From positions 1-52,421 of the forward strand of contig CAYOAV010000007.1 of NCBI GenBank assembly GCA_964402055.1: 52,421 nt of DNA. Direction: 5' to 3'. The position numbers and the translations under genes were made by a program. This DNA is from UMGS363 sp964402055 (lineage in GTDB: Bacteria; Bacillota; Clostridia; Oscillospirales; Ruminococcaceae). Shown piece by piece: positions 1-8,824 of the stretch (position 1 is its first letter; each line of letters opens with the position of its first letter). Under the pieces are notes generated by a model, which had not been told where the DNA came from, did no database searches, and saw nothing but the letters and a program-made list of their open reading frames with translations.

Positions 1-2496
1 GAGGAAAAATACAGCAAGCTTTCCGAGAAAATGAGCGAGGTCGCAAAGCGTGAGAGCGAAGCTCCCGAAAGGACTGTAAAAGGACAGGGCAAGGAGCGTT
101 CCTTTTCCGAAAAGATAGAAAATTCCGATTATCCCGAGGCAAGGAAAAAAAGCGTTTCTCTTACTGAACGCTTAAAAAACAGGAAAAAGCAGGAAATAAA
201 AGAGGAAAAAGAGCCTGAACCCGAGCTTGACCCATCTGTAAAAAAGAGCGTCAAGGGAAATCCTTTTGATAAATATGCTTCAATTGCGGAGGAAAGCGAC
301 GAAAAGGATAAACCCGCTCCCGCCGCTGAAACGGTAAAAAAAGGCAAAAGCCTCGACGAGATACTTGAAGAATATTCCAAAGAGCCTGCGGCAAAAAAGG
401 CTAAAAAGGAATTTACACAGCATAGAAGCCTGACGGAATTTTTTACAAGAAAAATCCCCACGGATGACACTAACGGCGAGCTTTCCGATGAGATGAAAAG
501 GCTTCGCAGGGAGCGTATGTCAAGAACGCAAGGCATCTCCCCTGTTGAAAGAAAATCCATTTCGGATATCGATCTTAAGCTTGACGATAAAATACTTCCC
601 GATACATCGCAGTTCAAGCTTGAAAATACCGAATCCTTGAAGCTGACCGAGCTTCAGGAGAGAAGAAGCAAGAAGATAAAGGATTTTGTCCTTGTCGGCG
701 ATGAAGAGGATATTCCCGAGGAGGAAGCTGACGGCAAGGCGATAGACGATTACGAGGAATATGACGATGCGGCGGCGATTGTCAGCGATATCGACAGAAT
801 AAAGGGAACGCTTGTTATAAGGCTGATTGTTGTAACGCTCTGCCTTGTTTTCAGTGCGTATATCTCGCTTGCAAATGATATCGGCGGACTTCCGATGTTT
901 GAGCTGCTTAATAAAAGAACCCAGACAACTACATACCTTTTTGTTAATGCGATAATCGGCATACTTGCGGCATTTTCCGCTTATCCTGTTATAAGCTGCG
1001 GACTTTCCAAGCTTTTTTCACTCAAAGCGGACTGCGACAGCCTTACAGCCGTTTCAATGGTGACAGGCATCGCTAATTGTATTATAATGTTCGCAAATAC
1101 TAACCTTATAAAGGGAAGTATCGTTCATATTTACCTCACAACGGCGATACTTTCACTTCTTTTTAATACAATAGGCAAGCTCCTTATCGTTACAAGAACA
1201 AAAAGAAGCTTCGGATTTGTTTCGGGGAGCAGTGATAAATACGCTGTAATGTGCGTTGAGGACGATGAAGCTGCACAGAATTTTACAAGAGGAGCATTGA
1301 GGGATTTCCCTAAGCTTGCGTCAATGAAAAGGACGGAATTGCTCCGTGATTTTCTTAAAATTTCCTATGCTTCTGACAGTACGGACAGCTTCTGCCGGCT
1401 TTTTACTCCGATAATCCTTATTGCAGGAATAATAGTCGGTGTGCTTGCAGGATTTGTTGCAAACGGAATATACGGCTCATCGGGTGCATATGTCGGATTT
1501 TCGGTATTTACAGGGTGCGTTGCAATATGTTCAGCTGTTTCGCTTATGCTTGTTGTAAATCTTCCTATGGAGCGTGCTTCAAAAAAGAATGCGGAGCATC
1601 AGGGTGCTTTGCTCGGATATGACGCAGTTGAGGAATTTGCCGATACTAACAGCGTTCTTATCGATGCGGCACAGCTTTTTCCACAGGGAAGTATCACTCT
1701 TTCGGCAATAAAGGTCTTTTCAGATACACGAATTGACGAGGCTATCGTTGAGGCGGCAAGCCTTACAAGCCAGTCGGGCAGTATCCTAAAGAGTATGTTC
1801 TATGATATAATCGCAGGAAAAACGGAGCTTCTTGATCCTGTTGAAAGCTATATTTTTGAGGATTCAATGGGTCTTTGCGGCTGGATAAATAATAAGAGAG
1901 TGCTTCTTGGAAGCCGTGAGCTGATGATAAACCACAGCATTGAGGAGGTTCCCTCCGCTGCAAAGGAGCAGGAATACACAAGGGGCGGAAAATCAGCTGT
2001 TTATCTTTCAATTTCGGGAGAGCTTTCGGCGATGTTCCTTGTTGAGATAAGCCCATCGATTGAAGTAAAAAAGGCACTTTCCGAGCTTGCACGTCAGGAG
2101 GTCTATACGATCATCAAGACGGTGGATTCGCTTGTTTCTATCAACCTTATTTCAGAGCTTTACGGTGTTTCCTCCGAATATTTCAAGCTTCTTCCTTTCA
2201 GACTTTATGAAAAATATGAGGAAACGGTAGAATATGAACCCAAGGTCAGGGCAACTGCCGCTTGTTCGGGAAGCTTTGCCGCTGTTTCATCAATAATCTG
2301 CGGCTGTAAGCGAATGAGGGGAACTATCTCAACAGGCATTGCCCTTGAAGCGGTATCAATATTGCTTGGAATTATGATATGCTTTGCAATGGTGATACTG
2401 AAATGCTTCGGCGAGCTTTCCGCAACTATGACCTGTGCATATAATCTTTGCTTTGCGGCGGTGTTTATTATTTTCCAGTTTTTCCGTAAGGTTTAA
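1..2496 (+). CDS. Degenerate P1B-type ATPase-like membrane protein, 5'-truncated by window edge
   Basis: The reading frame is open from base 1 through the first ATG (31), so the N-terminus probably lies outside the window; residue numbers below count from that ATG. About 250 highly charged, probably disordered residues precede about eight membrane segments (roughly residues 260-390, 460-520 and 755-820). The layout between and around them resembles a P1B metal ATPase. VLIDAAQLF (Asp about 545) sits where VVFDKTGTL is expected, EAASLTSQSG matches the following N-domain start, VLLGSRELM and GGKSAVYLSI match the N/P-domain region, and KTVDSLVSI sits where TGDN is expected. The DKTGT, GDN and CPC signatures are all missing, so ATP-driven transport is unlikely (inference). 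A chemoreceptor follows 37 bp downstream. It could be a scaffold or sensor built on the P-type fold; no function is assigned. Confidence 0.7.
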   Translation, partial: EEKYSKLSEKMSEVAKRESEAPERTVKGQGKERSFSEKIENSDYPEARKKSVSLTERLKNRKKQEIKEEKEPEPELDPSVKKSVKGNPFDKYASIAEESDEKDKPAPAAETVKKGKSLDEILEEYSKEPAAKKAKKEFTQHRSLTEFFTRKIPTDDTNGELSDEMKRLRRERMSRTQGISPVERKSISDIDLKLDDKILPDTSQFKLENTESLKLTELQERRSKKIKDFVLVGDEEDIPEEEADGKAIDDYEEYDDAAAIVSDIDRIKGTLVIRLIVVTLCLVFSAYISLANDIGGLPMFELLNKRTQTTTYLFVNAIIGILAAFSAYPVISCGLSKLFSLKADCDSLTAVSMVTGIANCIIMFANTNLIKGSIVHIYLTTAILSLLFNTIGKLLIVTRTKRSFGFVSGSSDKYAVMCVEDDEAAQNFTRGALRDFPKLASMKRTELLRDFLKISYASDSTDSFCRLFTPIILIAGIIVGVLAGFVANGIYGSSGAYVGFSVFTGCVAICSAVSLMLVVNLPMERASKKNAEHQGALLGYDAVEEFADTNSVLIDAAQLFPQGSITLSAIKVFSDTRIDEAIVEAASLTSQSGSILKSMFYDIIAGKTELLDPVESYIFEDSMGLCGWINNKRVLLGSRELMINHSIEEVPSAAKEQEYTRGGKSAVYLSISGELSAMFLVEISPSIEVKKALSELARQEVYTIIKTVDSLVSINLISELYGVSSEYFKLLPFRLYEKYEETVEYEPKVRATAACSGSFAAVSSIICGCKRMRGTISTGIALEAVSILLGIMICFAMVILKCFGELSATMTCAYNLCFAAVFIIFQFFRKV

Positions 2497-2533
2497 CATA
2501 AATTCAGCGACCGTATTCTAAGGAGTGATTCTT

Positions 2534-4467
2534 TTGAAGAAAAAAACATTTGGATTTGATAAGAAAATTCTGCTTTATATTTGCCTGCTTATGGTAGTGC
2601 TTCAGCTTATTGTTACAGCGATAAGCTTCTCCATTTCCAGCAGTGTTATCGGTGATGAAAGCGAAAAAAAGATAGTTGCTGATATGCAGGTATATGCGAA
2701 TGATTTTGACAACTGGATAAAGGAAAAGGGCGAGGGACTTAACCTTGCAGGAAGATCCGTTGCCGATTTCAAGCTTGATAGAACTGAAACTATGCGTGTG
2801 CTGAACGATGAAAAGAATAACGACAGCAACATTATGGAATGCTATGTCTGCTACGAGGACGACAGCGTTGTTTTTGCATCGGGTATTGATGTTCCTGCTG
2901 GTCTTATCGTTACAGAGCGTGAATGGTACATAGACGCTGTTGAGGCTGACGGAGATATGATATGCACAGAGCCTTATATTGACGCAAATACGGGCAAGCT
3001 TGTTATTACAGTTGCAAAGGCTATTAAATCGGGAACATCTCTTTACTGCGTTGTCGGTGCAGACGTGCTTATAGATGATTTCATCAGCAAATGCGAAGAG
3101 ATAGATCTTTACGATGATTCATACGCTTTTCTTCTTTCTGCAAGCGGTAATTTTATCGTACACGAAAATTCAGACTATATTCCTTATGCCGATAACGGCG
3201 AGGCTGTCTATACCCATATCGGAAGCGTTGAGCAGTACGCAGGAAAATATGTACAGCCAGGCACGCTTGTAAAGCTTAATGACTATGACGATAACAAGAT
3301 CGTGCTTTGCACAGCGGAGCTTTCAAACGGCTGGCAGCTTGGATACAGCATTGATTACAGCGAATATTCAAAATCAGTCAACACTCTTGCACTTGTGAAT
3401 ACAATAACGCTTCTCCCGAGTGTGCTTATAACACTTGTGATTGGTTCTATCCTGCTTAAAAGATGCCTTAAGCCTGTCAAGAGCATACATAAGGCTATTA
3501 TCAGTATGGAAAAGGGCGATCTTAGCTATGCTCCCGATTATTTCGGAAACGATGTTCTCGGTATGCTCTGCGAGGGACTTGCAAAAACAAATACGGCTCT
3601 TAAGGGATATGTAAGCGATATTGCGGAAAATCTGCAAAATATGGCAGACGGCAGCTTTGATGTTAAATTTTCCGCAGAATATGTCGGCGATTTTTCTTCA
3701 ATAAAGGCTTCGATTGAAAATATTGCGGCTTCAATGCACGAGGTAATTGACGGCGTAAGCACGGCTTCTTCACAGGTAACGCTTGGTGCGGAAAATGTTT
3801 CGGAAACAGCTTCAAGCCTTGCTATGGGTTCAAGTGAGCAGTCACAAACAGTCGATGAGCTTAATGTTATCGTTGAAAGATTTATGTCGCTTGTTTCGGA
3901 TAGTGTTGAAAATGCTGAAAAGGCAAGGGATTATTCCGACCAGACTGGTGAATGTATCGAAAACAGCAATATCAGTATGAGGGAACTGCTTGATTCGATG
4001 GATAAGATCACGGAAATGTCGGCGGAAATCGAAAAAATCGTTAAAACTATTGATGATATCGCATTCCAGACTAATATTCTTGCACTTAATGCGGCTGTTG
4101 AGGCGGCAAGAGCAGGTGCGGCAGGTAAGGGCTTCGCCGTTGTTGCTGACGAGGTAAGAAATCTTGCTTCAAAATCAGCAGAGGCGGCTAAGGGAACTAC
4201 AGTTCTTATCCAGAATACCACGGAGGCTGTCGCAAAGGGTTCGGAAATTGCAAATGCAACAGCAGAATCCCTTGAAGCGGTTACAACAAGATCCAAGGAG
4301 GTCAATGAGCTTGTCGGCAATATTTCCAAAGCCTGCGATGAGCAGAAAATGCAAATATCCGCTATCAATGATAAGCTTAACGCTATTTCGGATATTGCAA
4401 GAAGAAATGCCGCAACAGCGGAGGAATCAGCCGCTTCAAGCGAAGAATTGAGCGGTCAGGCAAGAAC
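2534..4467 (+). CDS. Methyl-accepting chemotaxis protein, 3' end lost in gap
   Basis: Transmembrane chemoreceptor that would signal to CheA/CheW. An N-terminal membrane segment (about residues 10-30) is followed by an extracytoplasmic double-Cache-like sensor region (to about 280), a second membrane segment (about 290-310), a HAMP-like region and the cytoplasmic signalling domain. The hairpin tip is unmistakable: FQTNILALNAAVEAARAG followed by GFAVVADEVRNLA. A GTG at 2525 lies inside the Shine-Dalgarno AAGGAG (2520-2525), so the TTG at 2534, 8 nt downstream of it, is the better start. The coding frame runs into the 100-N gap after about 645 residues, so the C-terminal end of the signalling domain is missing. 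Family assignment is secure; the ligand is unknown. Confidence 0.93.
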
Positions 4468-4567
4468 NNNNNNNNNNNNNNNNNNNNNNNNNNNNNNNNN
4501 NNNNNNNNNNNNNNNNNNNNNNNNNNNNNNNNNNNNNNNNNNNNNNNNNNNNNNNNNNNNNNNNNNN
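4468..4567. other. Scaffold gap (100 N)
   Basis: Exactly 100 N, the conventional placeholder for a gap of unknown length. It truncates the chemoreceptor from the left and feoA from the right, so the two genes' true distance and any gene between them are not visible. Confidence 0.99.
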
Positions 4568-4803
4568 AAAGGACAGGAAACTATTATCCTTTTTGCGTCC
4601 TCGCTTCTTAAAGCTATAACTGCACCTCTGATAAGATACGCTGACGGATCACCTGATGGACTTCTTCCGACGCATTCTATCAGCGTCCCCTCTATCAGTC
4701 CGAGATCCTGAAGCCGTCTGCGTATGCTGATATCATTTGTGAGCTTTATCACCCGTCCGCACATTCCCTCGGACATTTCGGAAAGATTTTTTTCTATGTT
4801 CAT
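4568..4803 (-). CDS. feoA: FeoA-domain protein (ferrous iron transport accessory), 3' end at gap
   Basis: Small SH3-like FeoA domain protein, normally a cytoplasmic partner of the Fe2+ transporter FeoB. About 78 residues are visible, near the usual full length of 75-80. The pattern GRVIKLTNDISIRRRLQDLG, then LIEGTLIECVGRSPSGDP and AYLIRGAVIALR, is typical FeoA. The frame runs into the N gap, so the last residues and any downstream feoB on this strand cannot be seen. It is transcribed divergently from the WalJ-like gene, with 143 bp between the starts. A free-standing FeoA-type regulator-like domain remains possible. Confidence 0.85.
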
Positions 4804-4881
4804 ATATTATCACCCTTGAGATTATTGTAAGAATGGTTTTTCCCACTCCCACAATTTATTTTATGCCGTGGAAAATAAAGC

Positions 4882-4910
4882 GTGACAAAGGGGATATTTT
4901 GTGATATAAT
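4882..4910 (+). promoter_or_regulatory. Promoter of walJ-rlmH
   Basis: GTGACA (4882-4887) and TATAAT (4905-4910) are 17 bp apart, with a TGA extension just before the -10 box. The spacing and extended -10 fit a sigma-A promoter reading into the MBL-fold gene at 4947. Confidence 0.7.
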
Positions 4911-4946
4911 GATTCAGGTGAAAATTTTGGTCGGAGGAAATGAAAA

Positions 4947-5723
4947 TTGGCAAGAATATATCCGCTTTTCTCTTCAAGCAAGGGAAATTCTACATATATT
5001 GGTTCAAAAAAACAGGGAATACTTATTGATGATGGTGTTTCCTTTGCACGTCTGAAAAAGGCTTTCGAGGTCAATGAATTGCCGCTTGACGCTATAAAGG
5101 CTGTTTTTATTACGCATGAGCATTCCGACCATATAAAGGGCTTGTCTATGCTTACAAAAAAGCTTGATGTTCCTGTTTATGCACAGGCTTATACGCTTGA
5201 AATACTTGAGGATAAGGGCTGTATAAACGGTGAATGCTATGAAATAAAGGAGCATGAGGAAATATGCGGTATGAAAATATCCTGTTTCCCGACCTCTCAT
5301 GATACAAAGGAATCCTGCGGTTATAGAATTGAGCTTGACGATGGCAAGGCTTGTGCGGTATGCACCGATCTTGGCTATGTTTCACCAGAGGTTGAAGCGG
5401 CTCTTATCGGGGTGGATGCTGTTCTGCTTGAAGCGAATTACGATGTTGAAATGCTCCGCAACGGAAGATATGAATATTATCTGAAAACACGCATTTTTTC
5501 AAAGCAGGGTCATCTTTCCAATGACGATTGCGGAAAATTTGCACGCAGGCTTGTTGAAAGCGGAACAGGTAAGCTTATTCTGGGGCATCTTTCGCAGGAT
5601 AATAATACGCCCGAAATTGCCGCTGAAACGGTTATGCGTTATTTAGAGGGATATACTCTCAACGCTGATTATATGCTTACGGTCGCACCAGTTGAAACAA
5701 GCGGCGGCTTTATTGTTGTTTAA
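4947..5723 (+). CDS. WalJ/YycJ-like MBL-fold metallohydrolase
   Basis: Metallo-beta-lactamase-fold hydrolase of 258 residues, close to the size of WalJ (YycJ). The metal-binding signature HEHSDHIKG lies near residue 56, with further ligands in SHDTKE, CTDLG and the late LGHLSQ. TTG at 4947 follows GGAGG (4933-4937) by 9 nt and gives a typical N-terminus (MARIYPLFSSSKGNS). WalJ homologues are linked to coordinating cell-wall and DNA replication events and usually sit in or near walRK clusters with rlmH; here rlmH follows after 13 bp, which supports the assignment. The walRK genes are not in this window. The biochemical substrate is not established. Confidence 0.85.
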   Translation: MARIYPLFSSSKGNSTYIGSKKQGILIDDGVSFARLKKAFEVNELPLDAIKAVFITHEHSDHIKGLSMLTKKLDVPVYAQAYTLEILEDKGCINGECYEIKEHEEICGMKISCFPTSHDTKESCGYRIELDDGKACAVCTDLGYVSPEVEAALIGVDAVLLEANYDVEMLRNGRYEYYLKTRIFSKQGHLSNDDCGKFARRLVESGTGKLILGHLSQDNNTPEIAAETVMRYLEGYTLNADYMLTVAPVETSGGFIVV

Positions 5724-5736
5724 AGGAGAAAACCTT

Positions 5737-6225
5737 ATGCTGAATGTCAATATAATTACAGTCGGTAAGCTGAAAGAGGGTTATCTGCGTGATGCGGCGG
5801 CTGAATATTCAAAAAGGCTGTCAGCTTTTTGTAAGCTTAACATAATCGAGCTTGCTGAGAGCAGATTATCCGATGATCCGTCCGAAAAGGAGATAGCAAA
5901 CGCTCTTTCTGTTGAGGGAAAGGCTATTGCTCAACTACTTTCGGGAAATAATTCCTATAATATTGCAATGTGTATAGAGGGCAAGCAGCTATCCTCGGTG
6001 AAATTTGCTGAAAAGCTTATGAATGTTTCGGCTTATGACGGAAAAAGCACGGTCAATATCGTGATAGGCAGTTCGTTTGGTATCGCTCCCGAAATAAAAT
6101 CGATTGCGGATATGCGTATGTCAATGTCTGAAATGACCTTTCCTCATCAGCTTGCAAGAATTATGCTTCTTGAACAGCTTTACCGTGCTTTTCAGATAAA
6201 CGCAGGCGGGAAATATCATAAATGA
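5737..6225 (+). CDS. rlmH: 23S rRNA (pseudouridine1915-N3)-methyltransferase RlmH
   Basis: SPOUT-family methyltransferase that uses SAM to methylate pseudouridine 1915 in helix 69 of 23S rRNA on 70S ribosomes. At 162 residues it has the usual length (about 159). Hallmarks are the start MLNVNIITVGKLKEGYL, the knot region IVIGSSFGIAPEI and the C-terminal MTFPHQLARIMLLEQLYRAF followed by GGKYHK. The ATG at 5737 follows AAAGGAG (5722-5728) by 8 nt, whereas a longer frame opening inside the upstream gene has no ribosome-binding site. It is cotranscribed with the WalJ-like gene, a common Firmicutes arrangement. Confidence 0.96.
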   Translation: MLNVNIITVGKLKEGYLRDAAAEYSKRLSAFCKLNIIELAESRLSDDPSEKEIANALSVEGKAIAQLLSGNNSYNIAMCIEGKQLSSVKFAEKLMNVSAYDGKSTVNIVIGSSFGIAPEIKSIADMRMSMSEMTFPHQLARIMLLEQLYRAFQINAGGKYHK

Positions 6226-6264
6226 AAATACGGTTGAAATGTCGTGCGGTTATACGTTATGCTA

Positions 6265-6293
6265 TTGAAAAAAAGCAGGAAATATAGTATAAT
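6265..6293 (+). promoter_or_regulatory. Promoter of zapA operon
   Basis: TTGAAA (6265-6270) and TATAAT (6288-6293) are separated by 17 bp, about 30 bp upstream of the zapA start. This is a near-consensus sigma-A promoter. Confidence 0.8.
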
Positions 6294-6323
6294 ATAGAAA
6301 ATAAACGAGAAAGGATATTTTTT

Positions 6324-6707
6324 ATGAATAAAGTCAAAGTTACAATATGCGGAAAGGAATATGCTCTTAAAACTGAAGAAAGTGCAAGCTATTTTTATGC
6401 ACTTGCAAAAAAGGTTGAAAAGGAAATTGATGGAATGGTTGCACAGTCGGACAGCATAAGCGTTCAGTCGGCGGCTGTTCTTGCGGCTCTTTCAGCCTTC
6501 GATGAGGCACAAAAGGCGAATGAAAGCATTGATAATATCCGCACGCAGATAAAGGAATATGTTGACGAGGCTTGTGCCGCAAGAGCTGAAAAGGACGAGG
6601 CTCTTAAGCAGGTCGAGGAGCTTAAGCTTAAAATATGTGAGCTTGAAAATCAGATAGATATTCAGCAGATGAAGGAAACTATCGATAAAACGGTGAAAAA
6701 AAGCTGA
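6324..6707 (+). CDS. zapA: Cell division protein ZapA
   Basis: Small FtsZ-associated protein that promotes bundling of Z-ring filaments at midcell. The 127 residues start with MNKVKVTICGKEYALKTEE, the ZapA N-terminal domain, and continue into a long helical coiled coil (about residues 60-125, rich in E, K, A and L) used for dimerisation. AGAAAGGA precedes the ATG. Its stop codon overlaps the start of the U32 gene (TGATG at 6705-6709), so the two are translationally coupled. This zapA-U32 pairing is frequent in Firmicutes. Confidence 0.93.
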   Translation: MNKVKVTICGKEYALKTEESASYFYALAKKVEKEIDGMVAQSDSISVQSAAVLAALSAFDEAQKANESIDNIRTQIKEYVDEACAARAEKDEALKQVEELKLKICELENQIDIQQMKETIDKTVKKS

Positions 6708-8737
6708 TGGAAATTGAAATTCTTGCACCTGCAGGAAGTATGGACAGCGTTTATGCGGCTGTACGGTGCGGAGCGGACGCAGTTTATGTCGGCGGCAGTC
6801 AGTTTTCCGCAAGAGCGAATGCGGTGAATTTTACAGCAGAGGAGCTTGAAGCTGCTGTTGATTTTTGTCATCTTCATAATGTGAAAATATATCAGGCTCT
6901 TAATACGCTTGTTTTTGATAATGAACTGAAAGAGCTTCTTAAGACGGCGAAGCTTTCCGCAGAACTTGGCATAGACGCTTTTATCGTTCAGGATGTCGGT
7001 GCGGCATATATGCTAAAACAGGCTCTGCCCGATATGAAGCTGAACGCCTCAACGCAGATGTCGATACATACGCTTGAGGGAGCTTTGCTTGCAAAGGAAT
7101 CAGGCTTTTCGAGAGTTGTGCTTTCAAGGGAGCTTTCATTTGAAGCAATAAGCGAGATAGCAAAGGCTGATATTGAGGTTGAAGCCTTTATCCACGGTGC
7201 ATTGTGCATGTCCGTTTCGGGGCAGTGCTATATGAGCGCAATGATAGGTTCAAGAAGTGCAGACAGAGGTCTTTGCGCACAGGCCTGCCGACTGCCCTTT
7301 TCCGCTATAAAGGGAGAGGATAGAGCTGACCTTTCCTTAAAGGATCTTTCGGGGATTGAGTTTATCCCAAGGCTTGAAAATGCAGGAGTTACCTCGGTGA
7401 AGATCGAGGGAAGAATGAAGCGTGCGGAGTATGTTGCGGCGGCTGTTTCTGCGTGCAGAGCAAAGGCTGACGGAAAAGAACCCGATATGGAAGCTCTTGA
7501 AGCGGTTTTTTCAAGAAGCGGCTTTACAGACGGTTATCTTACGGGGAAGCTTGGCAGTGAAATGTTCGGTGTCCGCCGCAAGGAGGACGTTGTTTCCGCA
7601 CAGGCTGTCCTGCCAAGGCTTGCAGAGCTTTACCGAAAGGAAACTAAGGCGGCAGAGGTCGATTTTGAATGCAGAATAAAGCGTAACGAACCTGTTTCAC
7701 TTACGGCTGTTTCAGAGCTTGAAGCTATATACGTTCAGGGTGAAGCTCCGCAGACCGCTATAAACCGCCCGACTGATTCTGCTATGGTCGAAAAACAGCT
7801 TGCAAAGCTTGGAGATACGGTTTATACTATCGGAAAAGTTACGGCGGATATTGACGATGGTCTTATCGTTCCTGCATCGACCTTGAATGCGTTGAGAAGA
7901 GAAGCCGTTGAACAGCTTGATAAGGCTCGCATAAAGGCTAAGCGTAAGGAACAGCGTTTTGAACCGATAGAGCTGAATTTCCCCAAAATGCTCAATATAA
8001 AGCATAAATCATTCAGAGCAAGGCTTTATAACGCTGAACAGCTTGCAGGGATACCTGAAAGCTTTGAAATAGCGTTTTTGCCAATAGATATTGTCCTTTC
8101 GGGGAAGTTAAACAGCAGTGTAAGGCTTGGTGCAGTGCTTCCGAGATTTGTTGTTGATGAAAAAAAGCTTGCAGAAAAGCTGGAAAGGCTTGCAGAGCTG
8201 GGGATAAAGGACGTTCTTTGTACAAATTATGCTCATATAAGGCTTTGCAGGGATAAATTCATTATGCACGGCGATTTCGGATTAAATGTTACCAACTCAC
8301 TTACATTGAAAAAATACGCTGAAATGGGTCTTACTGATGCAACAGCTTCGTTTGAAATGAAGCTTACGCAGATAAATGCTCTTGGTGATATGCTGAAATA
8401 CGGTATTATAGGCTATGGCAGACTTCCACTTATGCTGACAAGAAATTGCCCGATAAAGCAGGCTGTCGGCGGCTGTAAGAATTGCACGGGAGGCTTGACT
8501 GACAGAACAGGCAGATTTTTCCCTGTTAAATGCGATGGAGTATCAAGCGAGGTGCTTAACAGCGATGTTCTTGTTATGTCAGACAGGCTTGATGAAGCAA
8601 ATTGCAACTTTATAACACTTGTTTTTACAGATGAATCGCCCGAAAAGACACGTCAGATATGTGAGCAATATATAAGCCACAGCAGGTCCGATGAAAAAAA
8701 TCTTACAAGAGGATTGTATTATCGTGGGATAATTTGA
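6707..8737 (+). CDS. U32 family peptidase-like protein (RlhA/TrhP-type)
   Basis: Member of the U32 family, now associated with RNA hydroxylation (E. coli RlhA on 23S rRNA, TrhP on tRNA) more than with proteolysis. The N-terminus EILAPAGSMDSVYAAVRCGA starts a TIM-barrel. The family signature EAFIHGALCMSVSGQCYMSA lies near residue 162, followed by GLCAQACR. Its cysteines are the presumed iron-sulfur ligands. The long form (676 residues) has a C-terminal segment with further cysteines in RNCPIK and GGCKNCTGG. The start overlaps the zapA stop by one base. The exact RNA target cannot be told from sequence. Confidence 0.88.
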   Translation: MEIEILAPAGSMDSVYAAVRCGADAVYVGGSQFSARANAVNFTAEELEAAVDFCHLHNVKIYQALNTLVFDNELKELLKTAKLSAELGIDAFIVQDVGAAYMLKQALPDMKLNASTQMSIHTLEGALLAKESGFSRVVLSRELSFEAISEIAKADIEVEAFIHGALCMSVSGQCYMSAMIGSRSADRGLCAQACRLPFSAIKGEDRADLSLKDLSGIEFIPRLENAGVTSVKIEGRMKRAEYVAAAVSACRAKADGKEPDMEALEAVFSRSGFTDGYLTGKLGSEMFGVRRKEDVVSAQAVLPRLAELYRKETKAAEVDFECRIKRNEPVSLTAVSELEAIYVQGEAPQTAINRPTDSAMVEKQLAKLGDTVYTIGKVTADIDDGLIVPASTLNALRREAVEQLDKARIKAKRKEQRFEPIELNFPKMLNIKHKSFRARLYNAEQLAGIPESFEIAFLPIDIVLSGKLNSSVRLGAVLPRFVVDEKKLAEKLERLAELGIKDVLCTNYAHIRLCRDKFIMHGDFGLNVTNSLTLKKYAEMGLTDATASFEMKLTQINALGDMLKYGIIGYGRLPLMLTRNCPIKQAVGGCKNCTGGLTDRTGRFFPVKCDGVSSEVLNSDVLVMSDRLDEANCNFITLVFTDESPEKTRQICEQYISHSRSDEKNLTRGLYYRGII

Positions 8738-8745
8738 AAAAAATG

Positions 8746-8773
8746 TTGATTTTTTCGTCAGATGTGGTATAAT
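8746..8773 (+). promoter_or_regulatory. Promoter of serS
   Basis: TTGATT (8746-8751) and TATAAT (8768-8773) are 16 bp apart, with a TGG extension of the -10. The short leader to the serS start at 8825 shows no T-box. Confidence 0.75.
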
Positions 8774-8824
8774 TAAATACGGAAGTGCAGATTTGCACAT
8801 ATTATGATTAAGGGAGAATTAACA

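Noticed and set aside
2525..2527. GTG start for the chemoreceptor
   Set aside because: The GTG overlaps the Shine-Dalgarno itself; TTG 2534 has proper spacing.
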